64,000 nt of DNA from Azophilus sp965220425 (GCA_965220425.1 OZ244830.1:2914001-2978000); one strand, 5' to 3'; shown: positions 32,320 to 41,401, counted from the stretch's first letter. Numbers and translations are program-made. The notes: generated by a model not told the origin, from the letters alone.

Positions 32320-35300
32320 TTACCAGGTATCGACGTTGGGCCGCTTCTTGTGCGTCCGCGGAGGAGGGGGCGCCACGGCGCGCAACGCCGAGGTAATCCA
32401 CTTCCGTGTATCCGCCGGGTCGATGACATCGTCCAACTCGAACAGCGATGCCGTGTTGAGCGCCTTGCCCCGTTCGTACATGCCGGCGACGATCTTCTCG
32501 TAGGCTTCCTTGCGCTCCCGCGGATCGTCAATGGCTTGCAGTTCCTTGCGAAAGCCGAGCTTGGCGGCGCCTTCAAGGCCCATGCCGCCGAACTCGCCCG
32601 TGGGCCAGGACACCGTGAACAGTGGCGCCTTGAAGCTGCCGCCGGCCATGGCCTGGGCGCCGAGCCCGTAAGCCTTGCGTATGACGATGGTCATGAGCGG
32701 CACGTCGATATTGGCGCCGACCACGAACAGGCGTCCCGCGTGGCGTACCAGGGCGGTTTTCTCGCTTTCCGGGCCGACCATGATGCCCGGGCAGGCGCAC
32801 AGGCTCAGGATCGGCAAGTCGAAGGCATCGCACAACTGCATGAAACGGGCGCCCTTGTCCGCGCCCTCGGAATCGATGGCGCCGGAAAGATGGCCGGGAT
32901 TGTTCGCGATGAGGCCCATGGGGATGCCCTCTACGCGGATCAGCGCGGTATAGATGCCGGGCCCCCAGTCCTTGCGGAGTTCCAGGACCGAGGCGATGTC
33001 CGCGATCCCGTAGATGACGTTCCGCATATCGTAGTAGCGCAGCCGGTTTTGCGGCACCACGAAACGCAGTTCGCGCGCATCGGGGGCTTCCCACGAATCC
33101 AGCGGGCCCTGAAAGTAGGAAAGATACTGCTTCGCCACGGCCACGGCTTCGGCCTCATCGCGCACGGCGATATCCACCACACCGTTCGGCGCCTGCACAT
33201 CCATAGGCCCGACTTCTTCCGGCTTGAAGACACCCAGGCCACCGCCCTCGATCATGGCAGGCCCGCCGATGCCGATGTTGGATCCAGCCGTTGCGATGAT
33301 GACATCGCAACAAGCCAGCAGCACCGCATTGCCTGCAAAGCAGCGGCCTGTCGTGATACCGATGAGGGGAACCAGGCCGGATAGCCGGGCAAAGTAGGTG
33401 AATGCCCAGACATCCAGGCCTGCCACGCCGGTGGTGTCCGTATCCCCCGGGCGGCCGCCGCCTCCTTCCGCAAACAGCACCGTGGGCAACCGCTCGCGTT
33501 CGGCGATCTCGAACATGCGGTCTTTCTTGGCGTGGTTCTTGGTGCCCTGGGTGCCGGCCAGCACCATGTAGTCGTAGGACATGATCATGGCACGGGCCTT
33601 TTCCGGGCCGAACAGCTTCCCGTTGATCTGTCCCAGGCCGCAGACCATGCCGTCTCCGGGGGTATTCCTGATCAGGTCATCCAGAGAGCGCCGGCGCCTT
33701 TGGGCTGCGATGACCACTGCGCCGAATTCGACGAAGGTTCCCTCGTCACAGAGATCCGCGATGTTCTCCCGGGCCGTGCGATGCCCGGTCTTGCGGCGCT
33801 TTGCGACACGCTTCGGGCGATTCTCGTCCCGCCCCATCGCCTTGCGGTCGTACACTTCCTGGAGGTCCGGGCGTATGCGGTCGTGGTCGAGGGAGGTATC
33901 GGCTTCCGCATCGGGCGGTGCAATGTCCATCTCTTCCAGATAGATGAGCGGATGCCCCTCGAATACGGTATCGCCCTCATCCACGCCCAGCCGCTGAACG
34001 ATGCCGCTGACCGACGCCTCGACGACATGCTCCATTTTCATGGCTTCCATGATCAGCACCTGCCGCCCGATATGGACCTCGTCGCCTGGGGCCACCTCGA
34101 AGCTGATGACGGTACCCTGCATGGGCGCCTCGATGGCGGCGATGCCGTCGGGCAACTCCTCCTGTACCAATGCCAGCGCTACGGAAACGTCCCTCGCGCT
34201 CCTGTCGCCCGATTTGCCGTGATCCAGAACGGCAAGGGGATCGACGTCGTCTACCTTGGCGCCGGCCAATGCCCGTGCTGCGGTGGAGTCGCCGCGGCCA
34301 TCCGCGCGGGCGGTTTCAAGGCCGGGGCCGTACTCGACAAGCTGCTCGATCTCCTCGTCGATGAAGCCGGTGTGCACATCGTTGGACTGGAAGCGGGGAT
34401 GGGCGAACAGGTTCATCAGGAAGTTCAGGTTGGTCGGCACGCCCTCGATTCGGGTTTCACACAGCGCCCGGCGGGCCTTCTGGATCGCATCGTTGTACCC
34501 GCCGTATGGCGCATGGGCGATCAGTTTGGCCAGCAGGGAGTCGTACGCCGGGTTGGTGGTGTACCCCGCACGGCCATAGGTGTCGGTACGCAGGCCCGGC
34601 CCAGCAGGCATTTCGAAGATTTTCAGCGTGCCGCCCCCCGGCTTGGCGCTGCCGTCGCTCTGCATCGTTTCCATGTTGATCCGGGCCTGCACCGCGTAAC
34701 CGCGAGGGGAGGGCACGTCGGCCTGGCGCAGGCCGAGCCCGGCGAGCGTCTTGCCGGACGCCGTCTCGAGTTGAATCCGCACCAGGTCGAGACCCGTGAT
34801 CTCCTCCGTGACGGTATGTTCGACCTGCAGGCGGGCGTTGGCTTCGATGAAGGCGAAACGTTCGCCCGAGACCATGAACTCGACGGTGCCCGCGCCCCGG
34901 TAACCGGCAGCTTCGCCGAGCCGCACGGCGGCGGCGGTCAGAGCATCGCGGGTTTCCGGCGCGAGACTCGGGCTCGGCGCCACCTCGACGAGCTTCTGGT
35001 GGCGCCGCTGTATGCTGCATTCCCGTTCCCAGACATGGCTGACGGCGCCGCTGCCGTCCGCGACGATCTGTACCTCGATGTGGCGCGCATTCGGCAGGTA
35101 CTCCTCGACATACACCGCGGGGTTGCCGAACGCACTTTGCGCCTCGGAGCGGCACCGCCGGTAGGCCGGCTCGATGTCCGAGGCGTCCGTCACCACCCGC
35201 ATGCCGCGTCCGCCACCGCCTGCCACTGCCTTGATCACGATTGCCGCGCCGTCGGGGCAGGACGCGAAGAAGGAGCGGGCTTTCTCCAGGGAAACCGCTC

Positions 35301-35706
35301 CGTCGCTGCCGGCCAGGAGCGGTATTCCGCAGTTCCCGGCAAGGGTTCGGGCCCGCGCCTTGTCCCCCAGGAGGCTCAGGGTTTCGGGCGTCGGGCCGAC
35401 GAAAGTCAGTCCGGCAGCTTCGACAGCGGCCGCAAATTCGGGGTTCTCGCTCAACAAGCCGTAACCGGGATGCACCGCATCGCACCGGCTTCGTTTGGCA
35501 ATGTCGACAATCTGTCCGATATCGAGATAGGCGCCCACGCCCCGGCCGGACATCGCCTCCGCCTCGTCGGCGCTGGCGACGTGCGGCGACGACGCATCGT
35601 CTTCGCTATGAATCGCGACCGTGGCCAGCCCCAGATCGGCGGCGGTGCGGGCGATGCGTATGGCGATTTCGCCGCGATTGGCGATGAGCAGTTTCTTCAT
35701 GGGCAC
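32320..35706 (-). CDS. Single-chain multidomain acyl-CoA carboxylase (BC-BCCP-CT)
   Basis: 1128 residues. Residues ~1-450 are a biotin carboxylase (KLLIANRGEIAIRI, HPGYGLLSEN, VIKAVAGGGGRGMRVV, FIEANARLQVEHTVTE). Residues ~450-520 are a BT-like linker. Residues ~525-595 are a biotin carrier domain with the biotinyl Lys557 in EAMKMEHV. Residues ~610-1128 are the carboxyltransferase, both halves in one chain, ending in KRPNVDTW. This whole-enzyme-in-one-chain layout matches the long-chain acyl-CoA carboxylase type and carboxylates an acyl-CoA using ATP and bicarbonate. It is divergent from the P450 gene. The acyl group accepted is unknown. Confidence 0.93.
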   Translation of the reverse strand: MPMKKLLIANRGEIAIRIARTAADLGLATVAIHSEDDASSPHVASADEAEAMSGRGVGAYLDIGQIVDIAKRSRCDAVHPGYGLLSENPEFAAAVEAAGLTFVGPTPETLSLLGDKARARTLAGNCGIPLLAGSDGAVSLEKARSFFASCPDGAAIVIKAVAGGGGRGMRVVTDASDIEPAYRRCRSEAQSAFGNPAVYVEEYLPNARHIEVQIVADGSGAVSHVWERECSIQRRHQKLVEVAPSPSLAPETRDALTAAAVRLGEAAGYRGAGTVEFMVSGERFAFIEANARLQVEHTVTEEITGLDLVRIQLETASGKTLAGLGLRQADVPSPRGYAVQARINMETMQSDGSAKPGGGTLKIFEMPAGPGLRTDTYGRAGYTTNPAYDSLLAKLIAHAPYGGYNDAIQKARRALCETRIEGVPTNLNFLMNLFAHPRFQSNDVHTGFIDEEIEQLVEYGPGLETARADGRGDSTAARALAGAKVDDVDPLAVLDHGKSGDRSARDVSVALALVQEELPDGIAAIEAPMQGTVISFEVAPGDEVHIGRQVLIMEAMKMEHVVEASVSGIVQRLGVDEGDTVFEGHPLIYLEEMDIAPPDAEADTSLDHDRIRPDLQEVYDRKAMGRDENRPKRVAKRRKTGHRTARENIADLCDEGTFVEFGAVVIAAQRRRRSLDDLIRNTPGDGMVCGLGQINGKLFGPEKARAMIMSYDYMVLAGTQGTKNHAKKDRMFEIAERERLPTVLFAEGGGGRPGDTDTTGVAGLDVWAFTYFARLSGLVPLIGITTGRCFAGNAVLLACCDVIIATAGSNIGIGGPAMIEGGGLGVFKPEEVGPMDVQAPNGVVDIAVRDEAEAVAVAKQYLSYFQGPLDSWEAPDARELRFVVPQNRLRYYDMRNVIYGIADIASVLELRKDWGPGIYTALIRVEGIPMGLIANNPGHLSGAIDSEGADKGARFMQLCDAFDLPILSLCACPGIMVGPESEKTALVRHAGRLFVVGANIDVPLMTIVIRKAYGLGAQAMAGGSFKAPLFTVSWPTGEFGGMGLEGAAKLGFRKELQAIDDPRERKEAYEKIVAGMYERGKALNTASLFELDDVIDPADTRKWITSALRAVAPPPPRTHKKRPNVDTW

Positions 35707-35883
35707 ACTGGTGACATCCGCAGGCGATTCCGAAGGCGATTGTGCAACAAATCCGGGTCCCGGCGCGATTGCCCCGCGGGCATGGGCGATTGATTGCTTG
35801 TGTCGGCCAGTAGTCTTTTGCGGCCCGGCCGGGGCGGAACCCCAATATTCCTACACGAATGGATTTGCTTTATTCTTTCAGTC

Positions 35884-37146
35884 ATGAACGTAGCAAACCC
35901 CCATTTCGTCCCGGACCCCTATACGCTTCCGATTGAAGACATCGACCTCTCGGACCCCCACATCTTCCAGCAGGACGCCCACTGGGATTACTTCGACCGC
36001 CTGAGGCGCGAAGACCCCGTGCACTATTGCCGCGACAGCCCGTTCGGGCCGTTCTGGTCGGTCACCAAGTTCAACGACATTCTGTATGTCGACCGTAATC
36101 ATCGGATTTTCTCCTCCGAGGGCGGTATAACGCTTGGGGCGCCTGTCACCGTCCCTGAAGAAAAGGTGATGAATACGCCGATGTTCATTGCCATGGATCC
36201 GCCGAAGCACGATGCGCAACGCGCGACCGTGCAACCGGTGGTGGAACCCCGCAACCTCAAGGCCATGGAAGGCACGATTCGCGAGCGCGCGGGCCGTATT
36301 CTCGATTCGCTGCCGGAGAACGAGACATTCAACTGGGTCGACCTCGTTTCCATAGAACTCACCACGCAGATGCTGGCTACCCTGTTCGACTTTCCGTTCG
36401 AAGAACGGCGCAAGCTGACGCGCTGGTCCGATGTGGCGACGGCCGGGCCGGACACGGGCGTCGTGGAATCCTACGAGCAACGGCGCCAGGAACTTCACGA
36501 GTGCCTGGCGTATTTCACCCGGTTGTGGAACGAACGGGTTAACGAGCCGCCGGCGTACGACCTCATCTCGATGCTCGCGCACGGCGAGAACACGCGCCGG
36601 ATGCAACCGATGGAGTTTCTCGGCAACCTGATGCTGCTGATCGTCGGCGGCAACGACACGACCCGCAATTCCATATCGGGTGGCGTACTGGCGCTCAACC
36701 TGTTCCCGCACGAGTACGACAAGCTGCGCGAGAACCCGGGGCTCATTCCGAACATGGTCCCAGAGATCATCCGCTGGCAGACGCCGCTGACCTACATGCG
36801 CCGTACCGCCCTCGAGGACGCGGATCTGGGCGGCAAGCGCATCGAAGCCGGCGATGCGGTGCTGATGTGGTACGTCTCGGGCAATCGCGACGAGGAAGCG
36901 ATCGAGAATCCGGATGCATTCCTCATCGACCGCAAGCATGCCCGGCGCCACCTCTCGTTCGGCTTCGGCATTCATCGCTGCATGGGCAATCGCCTGGCCG
37001 AAATGCAGCTCCGCGTGCTCTGGGAAGAGATCATGAACCGCTTCCGCTCCATCGAGGTGGTCGGCGAGCCGGTACGAACGCTCTCCTCGTTCGTGAAGGG
37101 CTATACGGAACTACCGGTCAGGGTGCACCGCCTGCCCGGAGCCTGA
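35884..37146 (+). CDS. Cytochrome P450
   Basis: 420 residues from ATG 35884 (frame open upstream to 35794). The I-helix oxygen-binding segment is GGNDTTRNSISGG, the K-helix E-x-x-R is PEIIRWQTP, and the haem loop is SFGFGIHRCMGNRLAE with the axial thiolate at Cys366. It is a soluble bacterial class I P450 that would need a ferredoxin and reductase, neither of which is in the window. The sequence pattern is closest to P450s that hydroxylate terpenoid, steroid side-chain or fatty-acid-like substrates, in line with the neighbouring acyl-CoA carboxylase; the precise substrate is not deducible. Confidence 0.93.
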   Translation: MNVANPHFVPDPYTLPIEDIDLSDPHIFQQDAHWDYFDRLRREDPVHYCRDSPFGPFWSVTKFNDILYVDRNHRIFSSEGGITLGAPVTVPEEKVMNTPMFIAMDPPKHDAQRATVQPVVEPRNLKAMEGTIRERAGRILDSLPENETFNWVDLVSIELTTQMLATLFDFPFEERRKLTRWSDVATAGPDTGVVESYEQRRQELHECLAYFTRLWNERVNEPPAYDLISMLAHGENTRRMQPMEFLGNLMLLIVGGNDTTRNSISGGVLALNLFPHEYDKLRENPGLIPNMVPEIIRWQTPLTYMRRTALEDADLGGKRIEAGDAVLMWYVSGNRDEEAIENPDAFLIDRKHARRHLSFGFGIHRCMGNRLAEMQLRVLWEEIMNRFRSIEVVGEPVRTLSSFVKGYTELPVRVHRLPGA

Positions 37147-37229
37147 GCGACTGGAGCGGCCACGGGACCATCTGCGAGCAACTACCCTGGGGGGCGGGCT
37201 GCAAAGGAACAACCCCGGGATCCTGGAAG

Positions 37230-37316
37230 AGAGTCGGTATGCGGTGCGGTCATCCGGCACCTTTGAGGCTTGTGGTAAGCCCATCGCATAAGAAAGGCAA
37301 GTCCGCCTGGCGGTAA
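37230..37316. repeat. MITE-like dispersed repeat, copy B (partial)
   Basis: gagagtcggtatgcggtgcg at the left, the conserved centre cctttgaggcttgtggtaag and aggcaagtccgcctggcg at the right match copies A and C in order, but the right terminal repeat is missing. The remainder of the 37147-37357 gap shows nothing further. Confidence 0.65.
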
Positions 37317-37357
37317 GCGTTCCGTCGTTCCGTGACGATGCGGGATTCTAGTCGATT

Positions 37358-38242
37358 CTAGCGGTTGAGAATGCGCTTCCAGTCCTTGCGCAGGGGTCGG
37401 AGCCAGATGTCCTTTTTGGGCTTGTCGTAGCGGTTCTTCGTGTCGTAGCGGCCGCGCCCTTGGGTGGTGCCCACCCGGATCCAGTCGGAGGCGCGGTAGA
37501 CGGCGCCGGTGTAGCGCGGGGTCTCGACGAAGGTCTCGATCAGCACCGGGGTGATGCTGTAGCGCGCCGTCCAGTCCGCCGGCAGCCGCCGGCGGACGAT
37601 GGCGAGGATGTGCGAGCCGAGGTTGGGGATGTGGATCCAGGGCAGGATCAGGAAGCGCGGGTTGTCGACGACGCGCGGCAGATTCTTCTCGCGCATCTGC
37701 CGCGACCAGCCGATGTAGTCATCACGCGGGGCCAGCGTCCAGGCGGCGGTGGAGAAGCCGAGCATGGCGAGCGGCGTGCCGTCGGCGGCATGCACGGCGT
37801 AGCGCGTCTGGGCGCCGACCAGGGTCGTGTAACCGAGGTAGTGGTAGCGGGCGACGTACTCGTTCCAGAGCTTGCCCTCGCGGGTTTCGCGGACGACCGG
37901 CCGCAGGCTGACCGGACGGACCTCGTCCAGCGTTGTGGGCGGCGCCAAGAGCGGCGCTTCGGTGTCCGGTCCGAAGGTCATGGGGCGGCGCGCCGGGCGC
38001 GTCCGTTTCGGCGGCGGCAGTTCTATCAGTCCATCCCGGTGCATGGCCAGCATCACCACGCGGGCCATCATGTCCTTGAGCCCGCCGTCGGCTTTGGTCC
38101 ACCCGATGCGGCGACAGAACTCTTTGGACAGGCCGTTGCGGTTCAGCGTCGGCGGGCCGGCGATCAGTTCCCGCAGCAGTGCCATCTCCGCGGTGGTGAA
38201 GTCGCGCCCGTGATAGCGGCACTCGACGGTGTCGGTCACGTC
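37358..38242 (-). CDS. DUF4338 (DruA-like) protein associated with an IS66-type element
   Basis: 294 residues from the GTG at 38242, whose GTGA overlaps the TGA stop of the upstream IS66-type transposase remnant, so the two were translationally coupled. The N-terminal helical part (RYHGRDFTTAEMALLRELIA, FCRRIGWTKADGGLKDMMARV) is followed by the DUF4338 core: YHYLGYTTLVGAQTRYAV, LGFSTAAWTLAPRDDYIGW, NPRFLILPWIHIPNLGSHIL and ETFVETPRYTGAVYRASDWI. This family includes DruA of Druantia phage-defence systems but is also common as a passenger of transposons, which this context supports. Its biochemical role is unknown. Confidence 0.8.
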   Translation of the reverse strand, partial: DVTDTVECRYHGRDFTTAEMALLRELIAGPPTLNRNGLSKEFCRRIGWTKADGGLKDMMARVVMLAMHRDGLIELPPPKRTRPARRPMTFGPDTEAPLLAPPTTLDEVRPVSLRPVVRETREGKLWNEYVARYHYLGYTTLVGAQTRYAVHAADGTPLAMLGFSTAAWTLAPRDDYIGWSRQMREKNLPRVVDNPRFLILPWIHIPNLGSHILAIVRRRLPADWTARYSITPVLIETFVETPRYTGAVYRASDWIRVGTTQGRGRYDTKNRYDKPKKDIWLRPLRKDWKRILNR

Positions 38243-38861
38243 GGCGCCGCCAGTTCGCGCCGGCGCGCCTCGTCCATTGACCAGGGCAGCCAGGGCGACA
38301 GATCGGCCGGCGACTGGCCGTCGTTGTCCGCGCACGCCGCCAGCCATGCCTCAAGCCAGCGCAGGACATCGATGCCGTTCAGGTTCAGGGTAGCGACCAC
38401 CGAGTACATGAGGCCGCGAGTTTCGCGCCGGTCTCGGAGTCGGAGCCGAACGACAGGCGGCGTCCGATCACCGGCCCGCGGAGCAGCCGCTCGACGAGGT
38501 TGTTATCCATCGGAACGTGCGGTCGGTCGACGAACACGGTCAGCCCCTCTCGGTGGTTCACCAGGGAGCGTAGCGCGCGGCCTTCGCGCGCCTCGTCAGG
38601 CAGTTCGGCGAGTTCCCGAGCGGCGCGTGCGAACAGGCTGCCGATCGCCGCCGGGTGACCTCCCGTGTTTCGCGGTGCCGTGCCTTGCGCTCCGGTCGCT
38701 CCGCTCCCTGCGCGCAAGGCACGGCACCCCCAGGTAAGGCTTTCCAGCGCCTGCCGCGAAGGAGTTGACGGCAGACCGGACATGCCGGACGATACGGCTT
38801 CAACGAGGGCAAAAAACCAGTCGGAAACTATCTTAGCTTCGCCCTCAACCTGTCTAAACAA
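38239..38861 (-). pseudogene. IS66-type TnpC transposase, C-terminal remnant with frameshift
   Basis: One frame reads SLVNHREGLTVFVDRP HVPMDNNLVERLLRGPVIGRR, the conserved IS66 C-terminal catalytic part (the D-N-N-x-x-E-R motif). After a frameshift the next frame continues MYSVVATLNLNGIDVLRWLEAW ... DEARRRELAAPT and stops at 38239. An upstream part is interrupted by a 55-bp palindrome. The N-terminal half is gone. It was the transposase of the element that carried the DUF4338 gene. Confidence 0.82.
38674..38728. repeat. Near-perfect 55-bp hairpin inside the IS66 remnant
   Basis: ggtgccgtgccttgcgc at 38674-38690 is the exact reverse complement of 38712-38728. It adds unrelated codons in the middle of the transposase remnant, so it looks like a small palindromic repeat inserted after decay began or during it. 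Confidence 0.7.
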
Positions 38862-38878
38862 ACCCGACCACCTCTGTC

Positions 38879-38976
38879 CGATGCGTCTACCGACACGCCT
38901 TCAAGAGACGCCTGCATGCAAAGGTGTTCTTCGCGGTCGAAAAATCGGGACGATGCCAGGCACTCGTCGGATCGGC
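38879..38976 (+). pseudogene. PLD-type nuclease-like gene, upstream fragment (split by IS66)
   Basis: The frame beginning about 38879 reads VYRHAFKRRLHAKVFFAV ... GRCQALVGSA and ends at the 8-base target copy of IS66. LHAKVFF and the partial GSA belong to the H-x-K half of a phospholipase D-fold active site as found at the N-terminus of PLD/helicase-type proteins. It continues in frame at 41402. The 5' part is lost: an in-frame TAA lies at 38855 and the decayed IS66/DUF4338 element abuts it. Confidence 0.75.
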
Positions 38977-39062
38977 GTAAGCGGTCACGCTGAGGCGTCA
39001 TTGCCGGCCGGCTGATTTTCCGGTTGCCTTCGTCGTTCCCATGACGAAGGAGAATCCATTCG

Positions 39063-39362
39063 ATGAGTGACGTAAAACGGGCGGTGGTAAAGCGCTCGCC
39101 GGACGAGTGGCGGGCGATCGTGTCGCGCTTTGAGCGCAGCGGTCAGGGCTGCCGCGAATTCTGTATGGTCGAGGATCTGGCGCCGAGTACGTTCTGGTGG
39201 TGGCGGCGCAAGCTGGGCCGGACCGGTTCCGCCGCCGTGACGGTCGATGCGGCTGTTTTCGTGGAATTGGCGGACGATCGGCCGGCGGCGCCGGTGTGGG
39301 ATGCGGAACTGGAGCTCGGCGGCGGCGTGGTGCTGCGGGTACGGCGTCCGGAGTCGTGCTGA
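39063..39362 (+). CDS. tnpA: IS66 accessory protein TnpA
   Basis: 99 residues. KRSPDEWRAIVSRFERSGQGCREFCMVEDLAPSTFWWWRRKLG is the helix-turn-helix of IS66 Orf1/TnpA proteins. It is the first gene of the three-gene transposition operon and overlaps tnpB by several bases. It probably binds the element ends or assists TnpC; its exact role in transposition is not settled for the family. Confidence 0.88.
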   Translation: MSDVKRAVVKRSPDEWRAIVSRFERSGQGCREFCMVEDLAPSTFWWWRRKLGRTGSAAVTVDAAVFVELADDRPAAPVWDAELELGGGVVLRVRRPESC

Positions 39363-39706
39363 GCCTGGATGGCCGGCGTCGCATCTGGTTATGCACCATT
39401 CCGACGGACATGCGGCGCTCGTTCGACGGGCTGTCTGCACTGGTGCGCAATGAGCTGGGCGCGGATCCGACGAGCGGGAACTGGTTCGCCTTTGTAAATC
39501 GTCGTCGTACGATGATGAAGGTTCTCGCCTTCGACGGTGACGGTTACTGGATCTGGTCGAAGCGTCTGGAGGCGGGCCGGTTCGCGACGCGGGGCGAGAC
39601 CGGTACCGGGAAAGTCGCGCTCAGCCGCACGGCGCTGCTGGCATTGATCGAGGGTACCGACATCGTCATCAAACGCCAGCGAAAACGCTACAGAAAGGCT
39701 GCTTGA
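39356..39706 (+). CDS. tnpB: IS66 accessory protein TnpB
   Basis: 116 residues from the GTG at 39356, overlapping the end of tnpA. The family block IWLCTIPTDMRRSFDGLSALVRNELGADP ... GNWFAFVNRRRTMMKVLAFDGDGYWIWSKRLEAGRF is unmistakable for IS66 Orf2/TnpB. It is needed for transposition together with TnpA and TnpC; the mechanism is poorly known. The basic C-terminus (KRQRKRYRKAA) may contact DNA. Confidence 0.92.
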   Translation: MLSLDGRRRIWLCTIPTDMRRSFDGLSALVRNELGADPTSGNWFAFVNRRRTMMKVLAFDGDGYWIWSKRLEAGRFATRGETGTGKVALSRTALLALIEGTDIVIKRQRKRYRKAA

Positions 39707-39758
39707 CGGACTCGCGGATGGTACAATCCGGACTTCGCAGCGATGGACGCCAAAGACG

Positions 39759-41363
39759 TTGTCGAGCGCCCGCATCGAAGTTCTGCAGCAGGAGAACGCA
39801 CTACTGAGTGCGATGGTCGCCGACCTCGGCGAACGGCTTTCTGAAGCCACCGGAGAGCTGCAGTCCGCGCTTGGCCGGATCACCCAACTGCAACAGCAGG
39901 TCGACTGGTTCAAGCGGCAGTTGTTCGGCCGCACCTCGGAGAAGCGTCTGGAGTTCGATTCGGTGGAGCAGGCGAACCTGTTCGCGGCGTTCGGTATCGA
40001 GACGCCGCCCGATCGGGAGATTCCCACCCAGGAGATCCGCTACCGCCGGCGGGAAAAACGCCGGGACGGGGCGGTCAACGAGAGTGGGTTGCGCTTCGAC
40101 GAGACGGTGCCGGTCGAGGTGATCGAAGTTGTTGACCCCGCCATCGAGGCGATCCCCGAGGCCGAGCGGGAGGTCATCGGCGAGAAGGTCAGCCACCGCC
40201 TGGCGCAGGAGCCCGGCAGCTACAAGGTGCTGAAGTACGTGCGTCAGGTCATAAAGCGCCGGGACACAGGCGAAATGTTGACGCCTTCGACGCCGCCGAA
40301 CGTACTGGAACGCACCTGCGTTGACGTGAGCTTCCTGGCCGGGATGCTCGTTGACAAGTTCCGTTATCACCTGCCGCTGTATCGACAGCACCAGCGCCTG
40401 GCCGATGCCGGCATCCGGGTCAGCCGGAGTAGCCTGACGAACTGGGCGGGGCGCGCCGTGGACCTGCTGGAACCCGTCACCGCGGCACAGGCCGCGCATA
40501 TCCGGCAAGGCGGCGTGATCGCCATGGACGAGACCACGATCAAGGCGGGCCGCACCGCGCCTGGGAAGATGCGAAGCGCCTACTTCTGGCCGGTCTACGG
40601 GGAGGCGGACGAGATCGTCTTCCATTACGCGCCGAGCCGGGCGCACAAACATGTGGAAGCGTTCCTCGGAGACTTCAGGGGCACGCTGTTGAGCGACGGG
40701 TACGCGGCCTATGCGGCGTATGCAAAGCGGCAGGACATCGCGCACGCTCAGTGTTGGGCGCACTGTCGACGAGGCTATGTGGATGCCAGGGAAAGCGAGC
40801 CGGAGGGCGTAGCCGAAGCGCTGTCGTTGATCGGCGTACTGTATGCCCATGAGAAAACCATTCGCAAGAAGAAACTCGACAGTCCGGCGAAACTGGCGTA
40901 CCGGCGGGAACACAGCACCCCGGCGGTGGACGCATTCTTTGCCTGGTGCAAAACACAGCGCCAGCGACCGGATCTGTTGCCGAGCAACCCGTTTTCCCAG
41001 GCGCTTCAGTATGCGGCGGAGCGGGAAGCCGGGTTGCGGGTGTTCCTTGAGGATCCGGCCGTGTCCCCGGATACGAATCATCTGGAGCGCAGCATTCGCC
41101 AGATTCCGATGGGTCGGCGGAACTGGACGTTTGCGTGGACGGAGTTGGGCGCTCGGCGGATAGGCGTGATCCAGAGCCTGCTGGTTACCTGCCAGTTGCA
41201 GGGTGTCGATCCGTACCCCTACCTCGTCGATGTTCTGCAGCGGGTCGGTCAACATCCCGCGAAGCGAGTCAACGAGCTGACGCCGCGGGTCTGGAAGACG
41301 CTGTTCGCGGATCGGCCGTTACGTTCCGACCTCGGCCGCACCCGCGACCCTCCTCCTCAATAG
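39759..41363 (+). CDS. tnpC: IS66 DDE transposase TnpC
   Basis: About 534 residues from a TTG at 39759. A leucine-zipper-like N-terminus (EVLQQENALLSAMVADLGERL) is followed by VDWFKRQLFGRTSEKR, the zinc/HTH region, and the DDE catalytic core: VIAMDETTIK, LLSDGYAAYAAYAK and the C-terminal DTNHLERSIRQIPMGRRNW segment. The length is normal and no stop or frameshift was seen, so the element may be active. It is not closely similar to the decayed IS66 transposase on the other strand nearby. Confidence 0.93.
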   Translation: MSSARIEVLQQENALLSAMVADLGERLSEATGELQSALGRITQLQQQVDWFKRQLFGRTSEKRLEFDSVEQANLFAAFGIETPPDREIPTQEIRYRRREKRRDGAVNESGLRFDETVPVEVIEVVDPAIEAIPEAEREVIGEKVSHRLAQEPGSYKVLKYVRQVIKRRDTGEMLTPSTPPNVLERTCVDVSFLAGMLVDKFRYHLPLYRQHQRLADAGIRVSRSSLTNWAGRAVDLLEPVTAAQAAHIRQGGVIAMDETTIKAGRTAPGKMRSAYFWPVYGEADEIVFHYAPSRAHKHVEAFLGDFRGTLLSDGYAAYAAYAKRQDIAHAQCWAHCRRGYVDARESEPEGVAEALSLIGVLYAHEKTIRKKKLDSPAKLAYRREHSTPAVDAFFAWCKTQRQRPDLLPSNPFSQALQYAAEREAGLRVFLEDPAVSPDTNHLERSIRQIPMGRRNWTFAWTELGARRIGVIQSLLVTCQLQGVDPYPYLVDVLQRVGQHPAKRVNELTPRVWKTLFADRPLRSDLGRTRDPPPQ

Positions 41364-41401
41364 GCCGCGAAAGTCCAGAACGGCCTTGTTTGCCCGCTTA
41401 C

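Larger units (their letters stand above)
38977..41401 (+). mobile_element. Complete IS66-family insertion sequence with 8-bp target duplication
   Basis: 2425 bp. Ends are gtaagcgg (38977) and ccgcttac (to 41401), the usual IS66 termini; inner parts of the inverted repeats are imperfect. The 8 bases ggatcggc directly precede (38969-38976) and follow (41402-41409) the element, the target-site duplication length of this family. It encodes tnpA, tnpB and tnpC in one operon on the plus strand. Confidence 0.93.

Noticed and set aside
33532..35793. 753-codon open frame antisense to the acyl-CoA carboxylase
   Set aside because: It mirrors the codon positions of a well-supported gene in GC-rich DNA and has no domain resemblance.
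37358..38242. Druantia phage-defence system
   Set aside because: Only a DruA-like (DUF4338) gene is present, coupled to a transposase; no large helicase or other dru genes are nearby.
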